Source: Kiritimatiellia bacterium
Lineage (GTDB): Bacteria; Verrucomicrobiota; Kiritimatiellia; UBA8416; JABMPJ01
Direction: 5' to 3'
Length of the DNA: 28,776 bases
Assembly: GCA_029939545.1 (NCBI GenBank)
Contig: JAOZSS010000001.1
Location: forward strand, 39,250-68,025
A program made the translations under genes and the position numbers. Each line of letters opens with the position of its first letter. Within the stretch, counting starts at the first letter, position 1. Below the pieces are notes generated by a model. It did not search any database, had not been told where the DNA came from, and saw only the letters and a program-made list of their open reading frames with translations. Positions 22,140 through 28,776 of the stretch are shown piece after piece.

Positions 22140-23290
22140 GCACCGAGATCCAAACCGACGTGTTGCCCCTGCGCATCCTTGCGCTGGAGGCGTATTACGG
22201 CGGGAGTCACAAGGTGTTCTTGGATGGGTGGATAGAGCGGAGTGGCCATGAATGGACGCTACTCACGTTGCCCCCCACCAAGTGGAAGTGGCGCATGCGC
22301 CATGCCGCGGTGACTTTCGCGGGTGAAGTTGCGGCGTTGGTGGAACAGGGAGATGAGTGGGATCTCATCTTCGCCACCGATATGCTTTCCCTGGCCGATT
22401 TCAGGGGACTGGTCCCCATTTCCGTGCGCAACTTGCCCGCGATTGCCTATTTTCATGAAAACCAGCTCACTTACCCGGTGCGCGAAGAGAGTGAGCGGGA
22501 TTATCACTTTGTGTTCTCCAACCTGACCACGGCGTTAGCGGCTGAAGCGGTCTGGTTCAACTCCGCGTTTCACCGTGACGAATTCCTCGACACGGCGAAG
22601 GTGTTCCTGCGGCGCATGCCCGACCACCAGCCGCTCGACGCCATCGAGACCATTCGGGCCAAAAGCGCGATCTATCCGCCCTGCATTCAGCCATTTGATG
22701 TGGTTGCTGCACGAGCGGACGGGCCGCTTCACATTCTCTGGGTAGCGCGCTGGGAGTATGACAAGTGCCCCGAGCAGTTCTTCGCCGCCCTGGACCTGCT
22801 GGCACAACAGGATGTGGAGTTTCGCCTCAGCGTGATCGGGGGCGAAGTGGACCGCCAGCAGCACCCCGCCTTTAAGCAGGCCCGGCGACGCTTTGCTGAC
22901 CGGATCGTACACTGGGGTTACCAGAAATCGCATTCTGCGTACGAGCAGGTGCTGAATGAAGCGGATGTGGTCGTTTCGACGTCCAACCACGAATTCTTCG
23001 GCATCGGCATCCTTGAAGCCGCTGCCGCCGACGCTTTTCCTCTTGTTCCACCCCGCCTCGCCTATCCCGAGGTCTTCGCCGACACCGATCGTCCCGGTTG
23101 CGACTCATTCTTCTATGACGGCGACGAACACACACTATGCGGACGCCTGGCCACTCTCGCCGCCCGCAAGCAGCAGGGCGATCTCTGGCAAGGCCATCCG
23201 AACCGCGCTCGCCAGGCCGCCGTCCGCTTCAATCCCGCCGCCCTCATACCCGCCCGTGACACCGCGCTGTCCGCCATAACACGACCGTGA
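22136..23290 (+). CDS. tRNA-queuosine mannosyltransferase homologue (QTMAN/GTDC1, DUF3524)
   Basis: A 384-residue GT-B glycosyltransferase. The N-terminal LRILALEAYYGGSHKVFLDGWIERSGHEWTLLTLPPTKWKWRMRHAAV is the signature of the DUF3524/GTDC1 family; AYFHENQLTYPVREE and YHFVFSNLTTALAAEAVWFNSAFHRDEFL follow. The C-terminal GT4-like part has ILWVARWEYDKCPEQF and SNHEFFGIGILEAAAA, where the E-x7-E region binds the nucleotide sugar. The animal member mannosylates queuosine in tRNA-Asp using GDP-mannose; the same role for this bacterial protein is inference. GTG 22136 overlaps the previous stop (GTGA). It ends the tsaC-to-mannosyltransferase run. Confidence 0.85.
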   Translation: MSTEIQTDVLPLRILALEAYYGGSHKVFLDGWIERSGHEWTLLTLPPTKWKWRMRHAAVTFAGEVAALVEQGDEWDLIFATDMLSLADFRGLVPISVRNLPAIAYFHENQLTYPVREESERDYHFVFSNLTTALAAEAVWFNSAFHRDEFLDTAKVFLRRMPDHQPLDAIETIRAKSAIYPPCIQPFDVVAARADGPLHILWVARWEYDKCPEQFFAALDLLAQQDVEFRLSVIGGEVDRQQHPAFKQARRRFADRIVHWGYQKSHSAYEQVLNEADVVVSTSNHEFFGIGILEAAAADAFPLVPPRLAYPEVFADTDRPGCDSFFYDGDEHTLCGRLATLAARKQQGDLWQGHPNRARQAAVRFNPAALIPARDTALSAITRP

Positions 23291-23305
23291 GCGTTCTGCT
23301 CCATG

Positions 23306-23334
23306 TGTAGGGCCGCACCGTGTGCGGCCCTACA
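23306..23334. repeat. Perfect 13-bp hairpin after the mannosyltransferase gene
   Basis: TGTAGGGCCGCAC and GTGCGGCCCTACA flank a 3-base loop CGT. It lies 15 bp after the stop codon. No T-run follows, so it is more like a REP-type palindrome than a classic terminator, but could stabilise the transcript end. Confidence 0.7.
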
Positions 23335-23351
23335 GCACATCCCCACCCTAT

Positions 23352-23373
23352 ACAATTACAATATTGTAATTGT
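23352..23373. promoter_or_regulatory. Perfect 22-bp dyad upstream of glutamine synthetase (UAS 1)
   Basis: These 22 bp are exactly their own complement; the core is ATTACAATATTGT (23355-23367). The centre is about 145 bp upstream of the start predicted from the sigma-54 promoter, a usual position for a bacterial enhancer-binding protein. It does not match the NtrC consensus. Confidence 0.65.
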
Positions 23374-23386
23374 TCACAACCACTAT

Positions 23387-23399
23387 ATTACATTATTGT
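23387..23399. promoter_or_regulatory. Second dyad-like site (UAS 2)
   Basis: ATTACATTATTGT differs at one of 13 positions from the core of the first dyad. The two cores start 32 bp apart, close to three helical turns, so both would face the same side of DNA. Confidence 0.55.
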
Positions 23400-23481
23400 C
23401 GTAGTATTCGCTTTTGGGAGTGCCTCTTTCTTTTTGTGTAAGTAGTTTATGTTGAATAAATTACAAGTAGCCTTGATCTGT

Positions 23482-23497
23482 TGGCACGGCGATTGCA
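23482..23497 (+). promoter_or_regulatory. Sigma-54 (RpoN) promoter of glutamine synthetase gene
   Basis: TGGCACGGCGATTGCA matches the sigma-54 consensus TGGCAC-N5-TTGCA at all fixed bases. The invariant GG (23483-23484) and GC (23495-23496) are 10 bp apart as required. The start is expected near 23508, about 90 bp before the chosen start codon. Transcription should need an activator ATPase. Confidence 0.85.
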
Positions 23498-23596
23498 ACA
23501 GAAACGCCGCAAGTAGGAGTGTCTGCTATTGCCTGCGGGAGGCTAATCGGCAGGGCTAGCGGGGAAAGAGATCTTCAAGAGAAGGAGATGAGTAAG

Positions 23597-25657
23597 ATGA
23601 GCGTGTTAGATTTCTATGGTGAGAACGTTTTCAGCATCAAGACGATGCGGAGCTACCTGTCTGAGACGGCGTACGCGTCGTTAACGAAGACTATCGTTGA
23701 GGGCGCGACCCTTGATCCGTCGATAGCAGATGAAGTGGCGGATGCCATGAAGACCTGGGCGCTGGAGAAGGGCGCCACACATTTCACGCATTGGTTCCAG
23801 CCGCTGACCGGGACCACCGCCGAGAAGCACGATTCGTTCGTGATGCCGGATAACGAGGGTGGTGCCATCTGTCAGTTCTCAGGCAAAGAACTGACCCAGG
23901 GCGAGCCGGATGCATCGAGTTTCCCCTCGGGCGGCCTACGCGCCACGTTCGAGGCCCGCGGTTACACGGGTTGGGATCCCTCCAGCCCGGCCTTTCTCAA
24001 GGAGACAGACAACGGGGCGACGCTCTGTATCCCGACGATCTTCTGTGGCTACCATGGTGAGGCGCTTGACAAGAAGACACCGCTGCTTCGCTCGATGGCC
24101 GTGCTTTCGAAGCAGGTTTGCCGTCTTGGCAAGTTGTTCGGAGTAGAGGGAACCGGCCGCGCCTACGCGACGCTGGGTGCTGAGCAGGAGTACTTCCTGA
24201 TTGATAAGGAGTTCTACCTGGATCGCTTGGACCTGATCCAGACCGGTCGCACCCTCTTCGGGCGCCAACCGGCCAAGCATCAGCAGATGGACGACCATTA
24301 CTTCGGTGCCATCAAGCGGCGCGTGATAGACTTCATGTGCGATCTCGACGCCGAGCTGTGGCGCCTGGGCGTTCCGGCCCGCACCCGTCACAACGAGGTG
24401 TCGCCGGCCCAGTTCGAGCTGGCCCCGATGTTCGAGGAGCTGAACCTGGCGGTCGATCACAACATGATCACGATGGAAGTCATGCGCGATGTGGCCGACA
24501 AGCACGGGTTTGCCTGCCTGCTGCATGAGAAGCCCTTTGCCGGCGTCAACGGTTCCGGTAAGCACAACAACTGGGCGGTCTGCGGTCCGGATGGTAAGAA
24601 CTGGCTGACCCCGGGTGACAACCCGCATGAGAACGCCAAGTTTATGACCATGATATGTGCGCTGATCAAGGCGGTCGACGAACACGCCGACCTGCTCCGC
24701 TCCTCAGTACAGGGCGCGGGCAACGATCACCGCTTGGGCGCGAACGAAGCCCCGCCGGCGATCATCTCGATTTTCCTGGGCGAACAGCTCACCGACGTAA
24801 TCGATCAAATCGAGGCTGGTGGAGCGAAGAGCTCGAAAGATGGCGGCACTATCGAAATTGGGGTCAGCCAATTGCCGGACCTGCCGCGCGATGCCACCGA
24901 CCGTAACCGCACCTCGCCGTTCGCCTTCACGGGCAACAAATTTGAGTTCCGTGCGGTCGGATCGAGTCAGAGCTGTGCCGGTGCCAACATTGTGCTGAAC
25001 ACGATCGTGGCCGATGCGCTCGACTTCATCTGCACGAAGCTTGAGGCTGCGGCCGACAAGGACTTCAACGAGGCTCTGCAGGAAGTCCTCGCCGACATCA
25101 TCAAGACGCATAAGCGTGTCCTGTTTAACGGTGACAACTACACCGACGAATGGCATGCCGAGGCCGAGAAGCGCGGATTGCCTAACCTACGCACGACGCC
25201 CGAGGCACTGAAAGTGATGCAGACGGACAAGGCCGTCAGACTGTTTGAGAAACACGGTGTGCTGAGCGCCCGCGAGCTCGAGTCGCGCTACGAGGTTTAC
25301 CATGAGACCTACGAAACGATGATCAGCATCGAGGCGAGTTGCGCGCTGACGATCGCCAAGACGATGATCGCCCCGGCGGCCCTGGGCTACCAGGCTGAGC
25401 TGGCCGAGACGGTCGAAAAGGTTACTGCGGTTGGCGCTTCTGCCGAGGCGGCGAAGAAGACGCTGGTGGCTGTATGTGCCGAAGCCGACAAGCTCTGCAA
25501 AAGTATTGCGGATCTTGAGGCGGCAGATAGCAATGCTGCGAAGGCGATTGTCGCGATGGGTGATGTACGTGCCGCAGCGGATGAACTGGAAGGCCTGCTG
25601 CCATACGATGCATGGCCGTTGCCTTCCTACGCGGAAATGCTGTTCTTGCTTCAGTAG
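23597..25657 (+). CDS. glnN: Glutamine synthetase type III
   Basis: The 686-residue product is the large, dodecameric GSIII that makes glutamine from glutamate, ammonia and ATP. It begins VLDFYGENVFS with the GSIII N-terminal region. ATTHFTHWFQPLTG-like THFTHWFQPLTGTTAEKHDSF, TLGAEQEYFLID, RHNEVSPAQFELAPMFEE, NGSGKHNNWAVCG, and RNRTSPFAFTGNKFEFRAVGSSQS form the catalytic core. The C-terminal tail (about 560-686) is helical and Ala-rich. ATG 23597 is chosen because GAAGGAG lies 9 bp before it; ATG 23588 (MSKM) would be directly next to that sequence. It is monocistronic, with a sigma-54 promoter and a pair of dyads upstream, indicating nitrogen-linked control. Confidence 0.95.
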   Translation: MSVLDFYGENVFSIKTMRSYLSETAYASLTKTIVEGATLDPSIADEVADAMKTWALEKGATHFTHWFQPLTGTTAEKHDSFVMPDNEGGAICQFSGKELTQGEPDASSFPSGGLRATFEARGYTGWDPSSPAFLKETDNGATLCIPTIFCGYHGEALDKKTPLLRSMAVLSKQVCRLGKLFGVEGTGRAYATLGAEQEYFLIDKEFYLDRLDLIQTGRTLFGRQPAKHQQMDDHYFGAIKRRVIDFMCDLDAELWRLGVPARTRHNEVSPAQFELAPMFEELNLAVDHNMITMEVMRDVADKHGFACLLHEKPFAGVNGSGKHNNWAVCGPDGKNWLTPGDNPHENAKFMTMICALIKAVDEHADLLRSSVQGAGNDHRLGANEAPPAIISIFLGEQLTDVIDQIEAGGAKSSKDGGTIEIGVSQLPDLPRDATDRNRTSPFAFTGNKFEFRAVGSSQSCAGANIVLNTIVADALDFICTKLEAAADKDFNEALQEVLADIIKTHKRVLFNGDNYTDEWHAEAEKRGLPNLRTTPEALKVMQTDKAVRLFEKHGVLSARELESRYEVYHETYETMISIEASCALTIAKTMIAPAALGYQAELAETVEKVTAVGASAEAAKKTLVAVCAEADKLCKSIADLEAADSNAAKAIVAMGDVRAAADELEGLLPYDAWPLPSYAEMLFLLQ

Positions 25658-25679
25658 AGGTCTTTGGTTTGACCCGCAC

Positions 25680-25707
25680 TTGACTTAGCCGCCAATCCGC
25701 GTACACT
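25680..25707 (+). promoter_or_regulatory. Promoter for tRNA-Thr
   Basis: TTGACT (25680-25685) and TACACT (25702-25707) are separated by 16 bp; the tRNA starts at 25728. Confidence 0.6.
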
Positions 25708-25727
25708 GCGCGAGTCCTTTTCAATGG

Positions 25728-25800
25728 GCCAACGTAGCTCAGTTGGTAGAGCAGCTCACTCGTAATGAGCAGGTCGTCAGTTCGATCCTGACCGTTGGCT
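25728..25800 (+). tRNA. tRNA-Thr (anticodon CGT)
   Basis: Cloverleaf with acceptor GCCAACG/CGTTGGC, D-arm GCTC-AGTTGGTA-GAGC, anticodon stem GCTCA/TGAGC around loop CTCGTAA (anticodon CGT), and T-arm GTCAG-TTCGATC-CTGAC. Discriminator is T at 25800; CCA is not encoded. Confidence 0.95.
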
Positions 25801-25809
25801 TACCGCTCC

Positions 25810-25887
25810 GGAGCAGGGGTGCCCTCTGGGCTGGAGCACTGCCTCGTTGCGCTCGGCCTGCTAGGCCTCAGAGGGCACCCCTGCTCC
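25810..25887. repeat. Long inverted repeat downstream of tRNA-Thr
   Basis: Arms 25810-25828 and 25869-25887 are perfect 19-bp complements (GGAGCAGGGGTGCCCTCTG and its inverse), around a 40-base loop. A T-poor context follows, so it may be a repeat element rather than a terminator, although it could end transcription from tRNA-Thr. Confidence 0.75.
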
Positions 25888-26099
25888 TTCGCTTCTGGTA
25901 GGTTCTGATCCCACTGTCTGTACCCATGTCCACCACGATGGCCACCAGTAACAAGCAGCTCACTTCAGATGAGCAGGTCCACGGATGCGGTGACTATCGC
26001 GGCCATTCCGAGCAACGCTGCGGTACCGATCCCCAGCCGCTCTGGGCGGTCGCCAGCAGGAACCACCCAAGCGAAAATACCAGTATCGCTATCCCCCCG
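25888..26099. other. Gene-free degenerate stretch before repeat copy 2
   Basis: No gene is supported. The minus strand has short hydrophobic reading segments in two frames (IAILVFSLGWFLLATAQ and then LGIGTAALLGMAAIVTA), consistent with a frameshifted membrane-protein end truncated by the element that starts at 26100, but this is weak. Bases 25954-25979 repeat the tRNA-Thr anticodon arm (25750-25775) with differences only in the anticodon and the next base. Confidence 0.35.
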
Positions 26100-26426
26100 G
26101 GGTGTAACCGGTCTTCCGCTCCTGCTCAAGAAAGGAATAATCTAGGAAAAGGGGGTGGGCGGTTAGCTCCTCCTGCCCCCATATATCCCTTCGAACGCAC
26201 CCTACACTTCATCCCTTTCTTAGTTCCCACACTTTGTCCGATACGCTTAGTCCAACGGCTCATTCTGTAACCGTTTGTCCAGCAAGCACTAAGCAGTTGG
26301 ACTATGGGACGAATTCACCGCCTTCCGCACAGCAAGAGAGAGGGATCGTCTATATCCTTACGCTGAGAATGATGGGAACAGGGAGCTTTTAGCCGCATGA
26401 GCGGGAGCGGGAGACCGGTTACACCC
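26100..26426. mobile_element. 327-bp MITE-like element, copy 2
   Basis: The ends are GGGTGTAACCGGTCTTCCGC on the left and CCGGTTACACCC on the right, with inverted repeats of the same family as copy 1. The left ~65 bp and right ~38 bp are homologous to copy 1; the interior is different and longer and contains a 9-bp inverted repeat (TAGTCCAAC/GTTGGACTA). No coding region was found, and the flanking 9 bp on each side do not match, so the target duplication has decayed or the copy is rearranged. Confidence 0.7.
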
Positions 26427-26647
26427 TTCAGGGCTTTCTTCTGGCCAACGTCTTTGAGGTTGTTCGAGCACGTCTCGATACGTAGAAACGTGTGGTCCTT
26501 TTCATACTGTTTGACGAAGGAGTGCCTTGAGTAGGCTCGCAGGATATGGTGGCCGTGCGTACCCGCGCTGCAATCCGTGGATGTATCAATTATCTGAGAA
26601 AATACGAGAAGAGCAAGGGCGACACAGAACCTTGAACCTTTGAACCG
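26427..26647 (-). pseudogene. Truncated gene remnant abutting repeat copy 2
   Basis: On the minus strand a frame of about 74 codons without a start codon is open between a TGA (26648-26650) and the repeat element. It reads RFCVALALLVFSQIIDTSTD, a hydrophobic head, then HILRAYSRHSFVKQYEKDHT and FLRIETCSNNLKDVGQKKA before running into the element end at 26426. The tail resembles a conserved motif of a family I cannot name with confidence. The 5' side is replaced by TTGAACC repeats and the 3' side by the transposon-like element, so it is a broken gene. Confidence 0.4.
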
Positions 26648-26666
26648 TCAACCTTGAACCCTTAAC
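26627..26666. repeat. Degenerate TTGAACC tandem repeat
   Basis: Several copies of TTGAACC or close variants (GTCAACC) run in a row over about 40 bp. Intergenic low-complexity DNA of no known function. Confidence 0.6.
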
Positions 26667-26694
26667 TCCGGGCACTACCTGAGACATCAATTGA

Positions 26695-26889
26695 TCAACC
26701 CACCCGACTCAACTCAAGCCCCTCGATCCGCGAATAACTGCGGGGGCGAAGCTTTTTGATGGAAACATAGACCACCTGTTCACCCTCTGCCTCCATTCGA
26801 TGACCCATCGTCGTATTGAACGCTTTGAGGTCGGCGTTGTCTTCGGGCAAAAGAACGATTTCCGCAACGGCCTGCCACTGTTCCTCAAC
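26695..26889 (-). pseudogene. C-terminal remnant of an unidentified gene
   Basis: After an in-frame TAG (26890-26892) the minus strand is open for 64 codons: EEQWQAVAEIVLLPEDNADL, then NTTMGHRMEAEGEQVVYVSI and KKLRPRSYSRIEGLELSRVG, ending at TGA 26695-26697. The composition is that of real coding sequence, but there is no suitable start and the part before the stop does not continue it. I do not recognise the family. It lies just downstream of the membrane-protein gene on the same strand. Confidence 0.4.
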
Positions 26890-26959
26890 CTATGATCCGA
26901 GTACCCCGCCCAACCGTTGAACACCATGCAGACATTGCCCAACGCTCCGGCTACAATAC

Positions 26960-28642
26960 CTACTGGCGTTGTTCGCGGTAGATGGCGATGCCGCAGTGGT
27001 TGTAGATGAGGGTTGTGTTTTCTGGTGGAGAATCGGCGACCGGTAATACGTGGTACCGCGTTTGTGGACTGCCGTACCAGTCGGCCGTGGTTCCAGTTAG
27101 GAGCATACCCCGCACATAGCCCGCCCATTCGGTCACAAACCGGTGCGGGTTATTGAGTGTTAGCGCAGGAGGCTTTCCGATCACAACCTGTGCGTCTTTA
27201 TCGCGCTTTACAGTGAAGCGGGGACAGCCGGTGACGAGGCCCTGGATGCGGGATCGCCAGGGCGAGATGACCTCGAAGGGACCGTAGGGATCTATCTTCT
27301 CGATGTGGCGGGCGGCCAGGTAGACACGGTGCGGCATGGCCTCGATTGAGCGCTGGAGGACTATGGCGAGCGCTCCGAGGAGAGAGAGGAGCAGAGCCGC
27401 ACGGATGTAGTGCTGCGGCGTGCCGGGCAGGTGCTGAGAAAGGACGCGAAGAGCCATCGCGCCGGCATACACGATAAACGGCAATGCCAACATGGCCGGA
27501 TACATCTCCATATGATGGGCCACTGGAAATGTAACCAGCAATACGAGCCACATGAAGCCGGACTCCGACGGCCGGAACAGGTCCCGCGGCGCCGTGAGGG
27601 CGGCCAGTACGAGGGCAGGACTCATCCACGCAAATCGTGCCAGGTCGTAGCGAAGCCATCCCGCGAGTAACCCCACAGGCACCCCGATGTAGCGCGCTGG
27701 GGCAAACACGACCGATGCGGCAAAGGAAAGTACTAGAAGCGAGAGACAAAGCATGGGATGACGGCGGGGATAGAGAAGAGCGGCAACACGAACCAGGAGC
27801 AGAACCGGAACACAGATGAGGCCTGTCTTGTGTGATAGCACCAAGAGAAGACCAGAGAAGAGCATCAAGGGCCATGCCCTGAGTTGGGGTAGATCCACCA
27901 ACGCGGCCACAAAGACCGGCAACACGGCAAGGAACGCTCCGCGACCGGTTCCCCAGTGCACATATCGCATGAAGACAGGCGTGAGCACATAGAATGCCGC
28001 GTAGAGAAGTGCCTCGCGCTTCTGAAGGCCCAACCGCTCTGCCAGGTAGGCGGCACCTGTTACGCCAACGCCGCACATGACAAGCGAGGCGAGGTAGAAA
28101 GCTGCGTCGAGACTTGTGGCGCCCAAAGCCCGGATAGCCCCCATCAGTAACGGATGGAGGGAGGGGTATGACCGAGGGGTGAAGCCAAGCAGCGACAGCG
28201 GATGCGCCAGCCAGGGAACATTACGCTCAATGGCGACGGATGTTGCCAAGTCACCCCACTTGTAGGCATCGATGCCGCCCAAGTGTGTGAATGGGAATAC
28301 GAAAATGGCCAGAAGGAGAAAGATCCAGAGTTGCCCCAACGGCCATACTCCGGAAGCGGGAAACAGCGAGCGCTTTGCGATCCGCAACGCGACCGATCCC
28401 ACAACCGCAACCACACAGTGAAAGCCGATAAGCTGGAGCGCGGCAATCGGAATTTCCATAAAGTGGAACAGCAGCGCGGCAGTCGGCTGCAACACGAGCG
28501 CCCACAGCGCAACAACAAGGGGCAGACGCTCGCGGTCCGCAACGGGTGCCGTACAACGCGCAAGCAGGAAGGGATTCACGAGCAGGGCAAGCGGAATAGC
28601 GATCCTACCAAAAACTGCTTCGATCCAGGTTACATCCGGCAC
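26960..28642 (-). CDS. Polytopic membrane protein, possible GT-C-type glycosyltransferase
   Basis: A 560-residue protein with about ten or more hydrophobic segments in its first ~400 residues and a hydrophilic C-terminal domain of about 140 residues (from RSIEAMPHRVYLAARHIEKI). The layout, many membrane helices with a large loop GGIDAYKWGDLATSVAIERN after the first four and a soluble tail, resembles bacterial GT-C mannosyl/arabinosyltransferase-like or O-antigen-type proteins, but I see no decisive DxD-type catalytic signature. The start is GTG 28640-28642 with GAGG about 7 bases upstream. It stands alone, bordered by the truncated remnants and by repeat copy 3 (28681). Function is unassigned. 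Confidence 0.6.
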   Translation of the reverse strand: MPDVTWIEAVFGRIAIPLALLVNPFLLARCTAPVADRERLPLVVALWALVLQPTAALLFHFMEIPIAALQLIGFHCVVAVVGSVALRIAKRSLFPASGVWPLGQLWIFLLLAIFVFPFTHLGGIDAYKWGDLATSVAIERNVPWLAHPLSLLGFTPRSYPSLHPLLMGAIRALGATSLDAAFYLASLVMCGVGVTGAAYLAERLGLQKREALLYAAFYVLTPVFMRYVHWGTGRGAFLAVLPVFVAALVDLPQLRAWPLMLFSGLLLVLSHKTGLICVPVLLLVRVAALLYPRRHPMLCLSLLVLSFAASVVFAPARYIGVPVGLLAGWLRYDLARFAWMSPALVLAALTAPRDLFRPSESGFMWLVLLVTFPVAHHMEMYPAMLALPFIVYAGAMALRVLSQHLPGTPQHYIRAALLLSLLGALAIVLQRSIEAMPHRVYLAARHIEKIDPYGPFEVISPWRSRIQGLVTGCPRFTVKRDKDAQVVIGKPPALTLNNPHRFVTEWAGYVRGMLLTGTTADWYGSPQTRYHVLPVADSPPENTTLIYNHCGIAIYREQRQ

Positions 28643-28680
28643 AGATCCGCCTCACTATTCGACTGTCCCCACATCGCCAC

Positions 28681-28776
28681 GGGTGTAACCGGTCTTCCGC
28701 TCTCACTCATGCGACTAACCACCCCCCATATATTGTGGAAGGGCGCATTTCGTCATCAGCCGCCACGCTTAGTCTC
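28681..28776. mobile_element. MITE-like element, copy 3, cut by window end
   Basis: It starts with GGGTGTAACCGGTCTTCCGC and continues TCTCACTCATGCGACTAA, which is the inverted right end of copy 1 almost base for base. It therefore lies in the opposite orientation to copy 1. The interior differs after about 38 bp. The far end is outside the window. Confidence 0.7.

Noticed and set aside
25926..26040. A second tRNA (selenocysteine-like, UCA)
   Set aside because: Only the anticodon arm is recognisable; no acceptor, D- or T-stem can be formed around it.
26627..26666. CRISPR array from repeated TTGAACC units
   Set aside because: Units are 7-8 bp with no spacers; it is a simple tandem repeat.
26709..27128. 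139-codon minus-strand frame overlapping the end of the membrane-protein gene
   Set aside because: Its first half is in another frame within a real gene; a GIVAGALGNV stretch vaguely recalls signal peptidase II but the rest does not fit.

Overview
The window looks like a chromosomal, origin-proximal segment of a Gram-negative-type bacterium with GC-rich coding DNA. A PVC-superphylum lineage (Verrucomicrobiota/Kiritimatiellota/Lentisphaerota-like) fits best. This assignment is inferred from a MurA with Asp in place of the catalytic Cys, a type III glutamine synthetase, a pyruvate phosphate dikinase, a fused rpiB-glyA gene and many GC-rich palindromic repeats. No rRNA or other taxonomic marker settles it.

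Left part (1-8.8 kb): the 3' end of mnmE, a small GxxExxY-family gene, and mnmG, which carries two perfect parS-like sites inside an in-frame insertion. Then come alr, a HAD/NT5C-type nucleotidase and, on the other strand, a membrane-anchored thioredoxin-like protein, tRNA-Gln(CTG), dnaN and dnaA. DnaA-box-like sequences lie in the dnaN-dnaA spacer and again upstream of dnaA. Gene orientation diverges at about 8.5-8.8 kb: dnaA/dnaN run left and most later genes run right. Together with the parS sites this marks the region as a strong candidate for the replication origin.

Middle (8.8-17.4 kb): a TerB-like protein, a secreted Spy/CpxP-like protein, murA (opposite strand) and ppdK. An accessory island follows, with a frameshifted fragment of a 2-hydroxyacyl-CoA dehydratase gene, a ribbon-helix-helix/RelE-type toxin-antitoxin pair, a 175-bp transposon-like element with an almost perfect 9-bp target duplication at the toxin stop codon, and a secreted C39-like cysteine peptidase.

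Right-centre (17.4-25.8 kb): purD-purE-tsaC, then LMW phosphatase - rpiB::glyA fusion - queuosine-tRNA mannosyltransferase homologue with 4-bp overlaps. This resembles the Firmicute ywlC-ywlE-ywlF-glyA neighbourhood. Next is a type III glutamine synthetase with a textbook sigma-54 promoter and two upstream dyads 32 bp apart, then tRNA-Thr(CGT). Several genes concern tRNA modification (mnmE, mnmG, tsaC, the mannosyltransferase).

Right end (25.8-28.8 kb): a decayed region with palindromes, a second (327-bp) and a third (truncated) copy of the transposon-like element, two broken gene remnants, and a polytopic membrane protein of unknown function.
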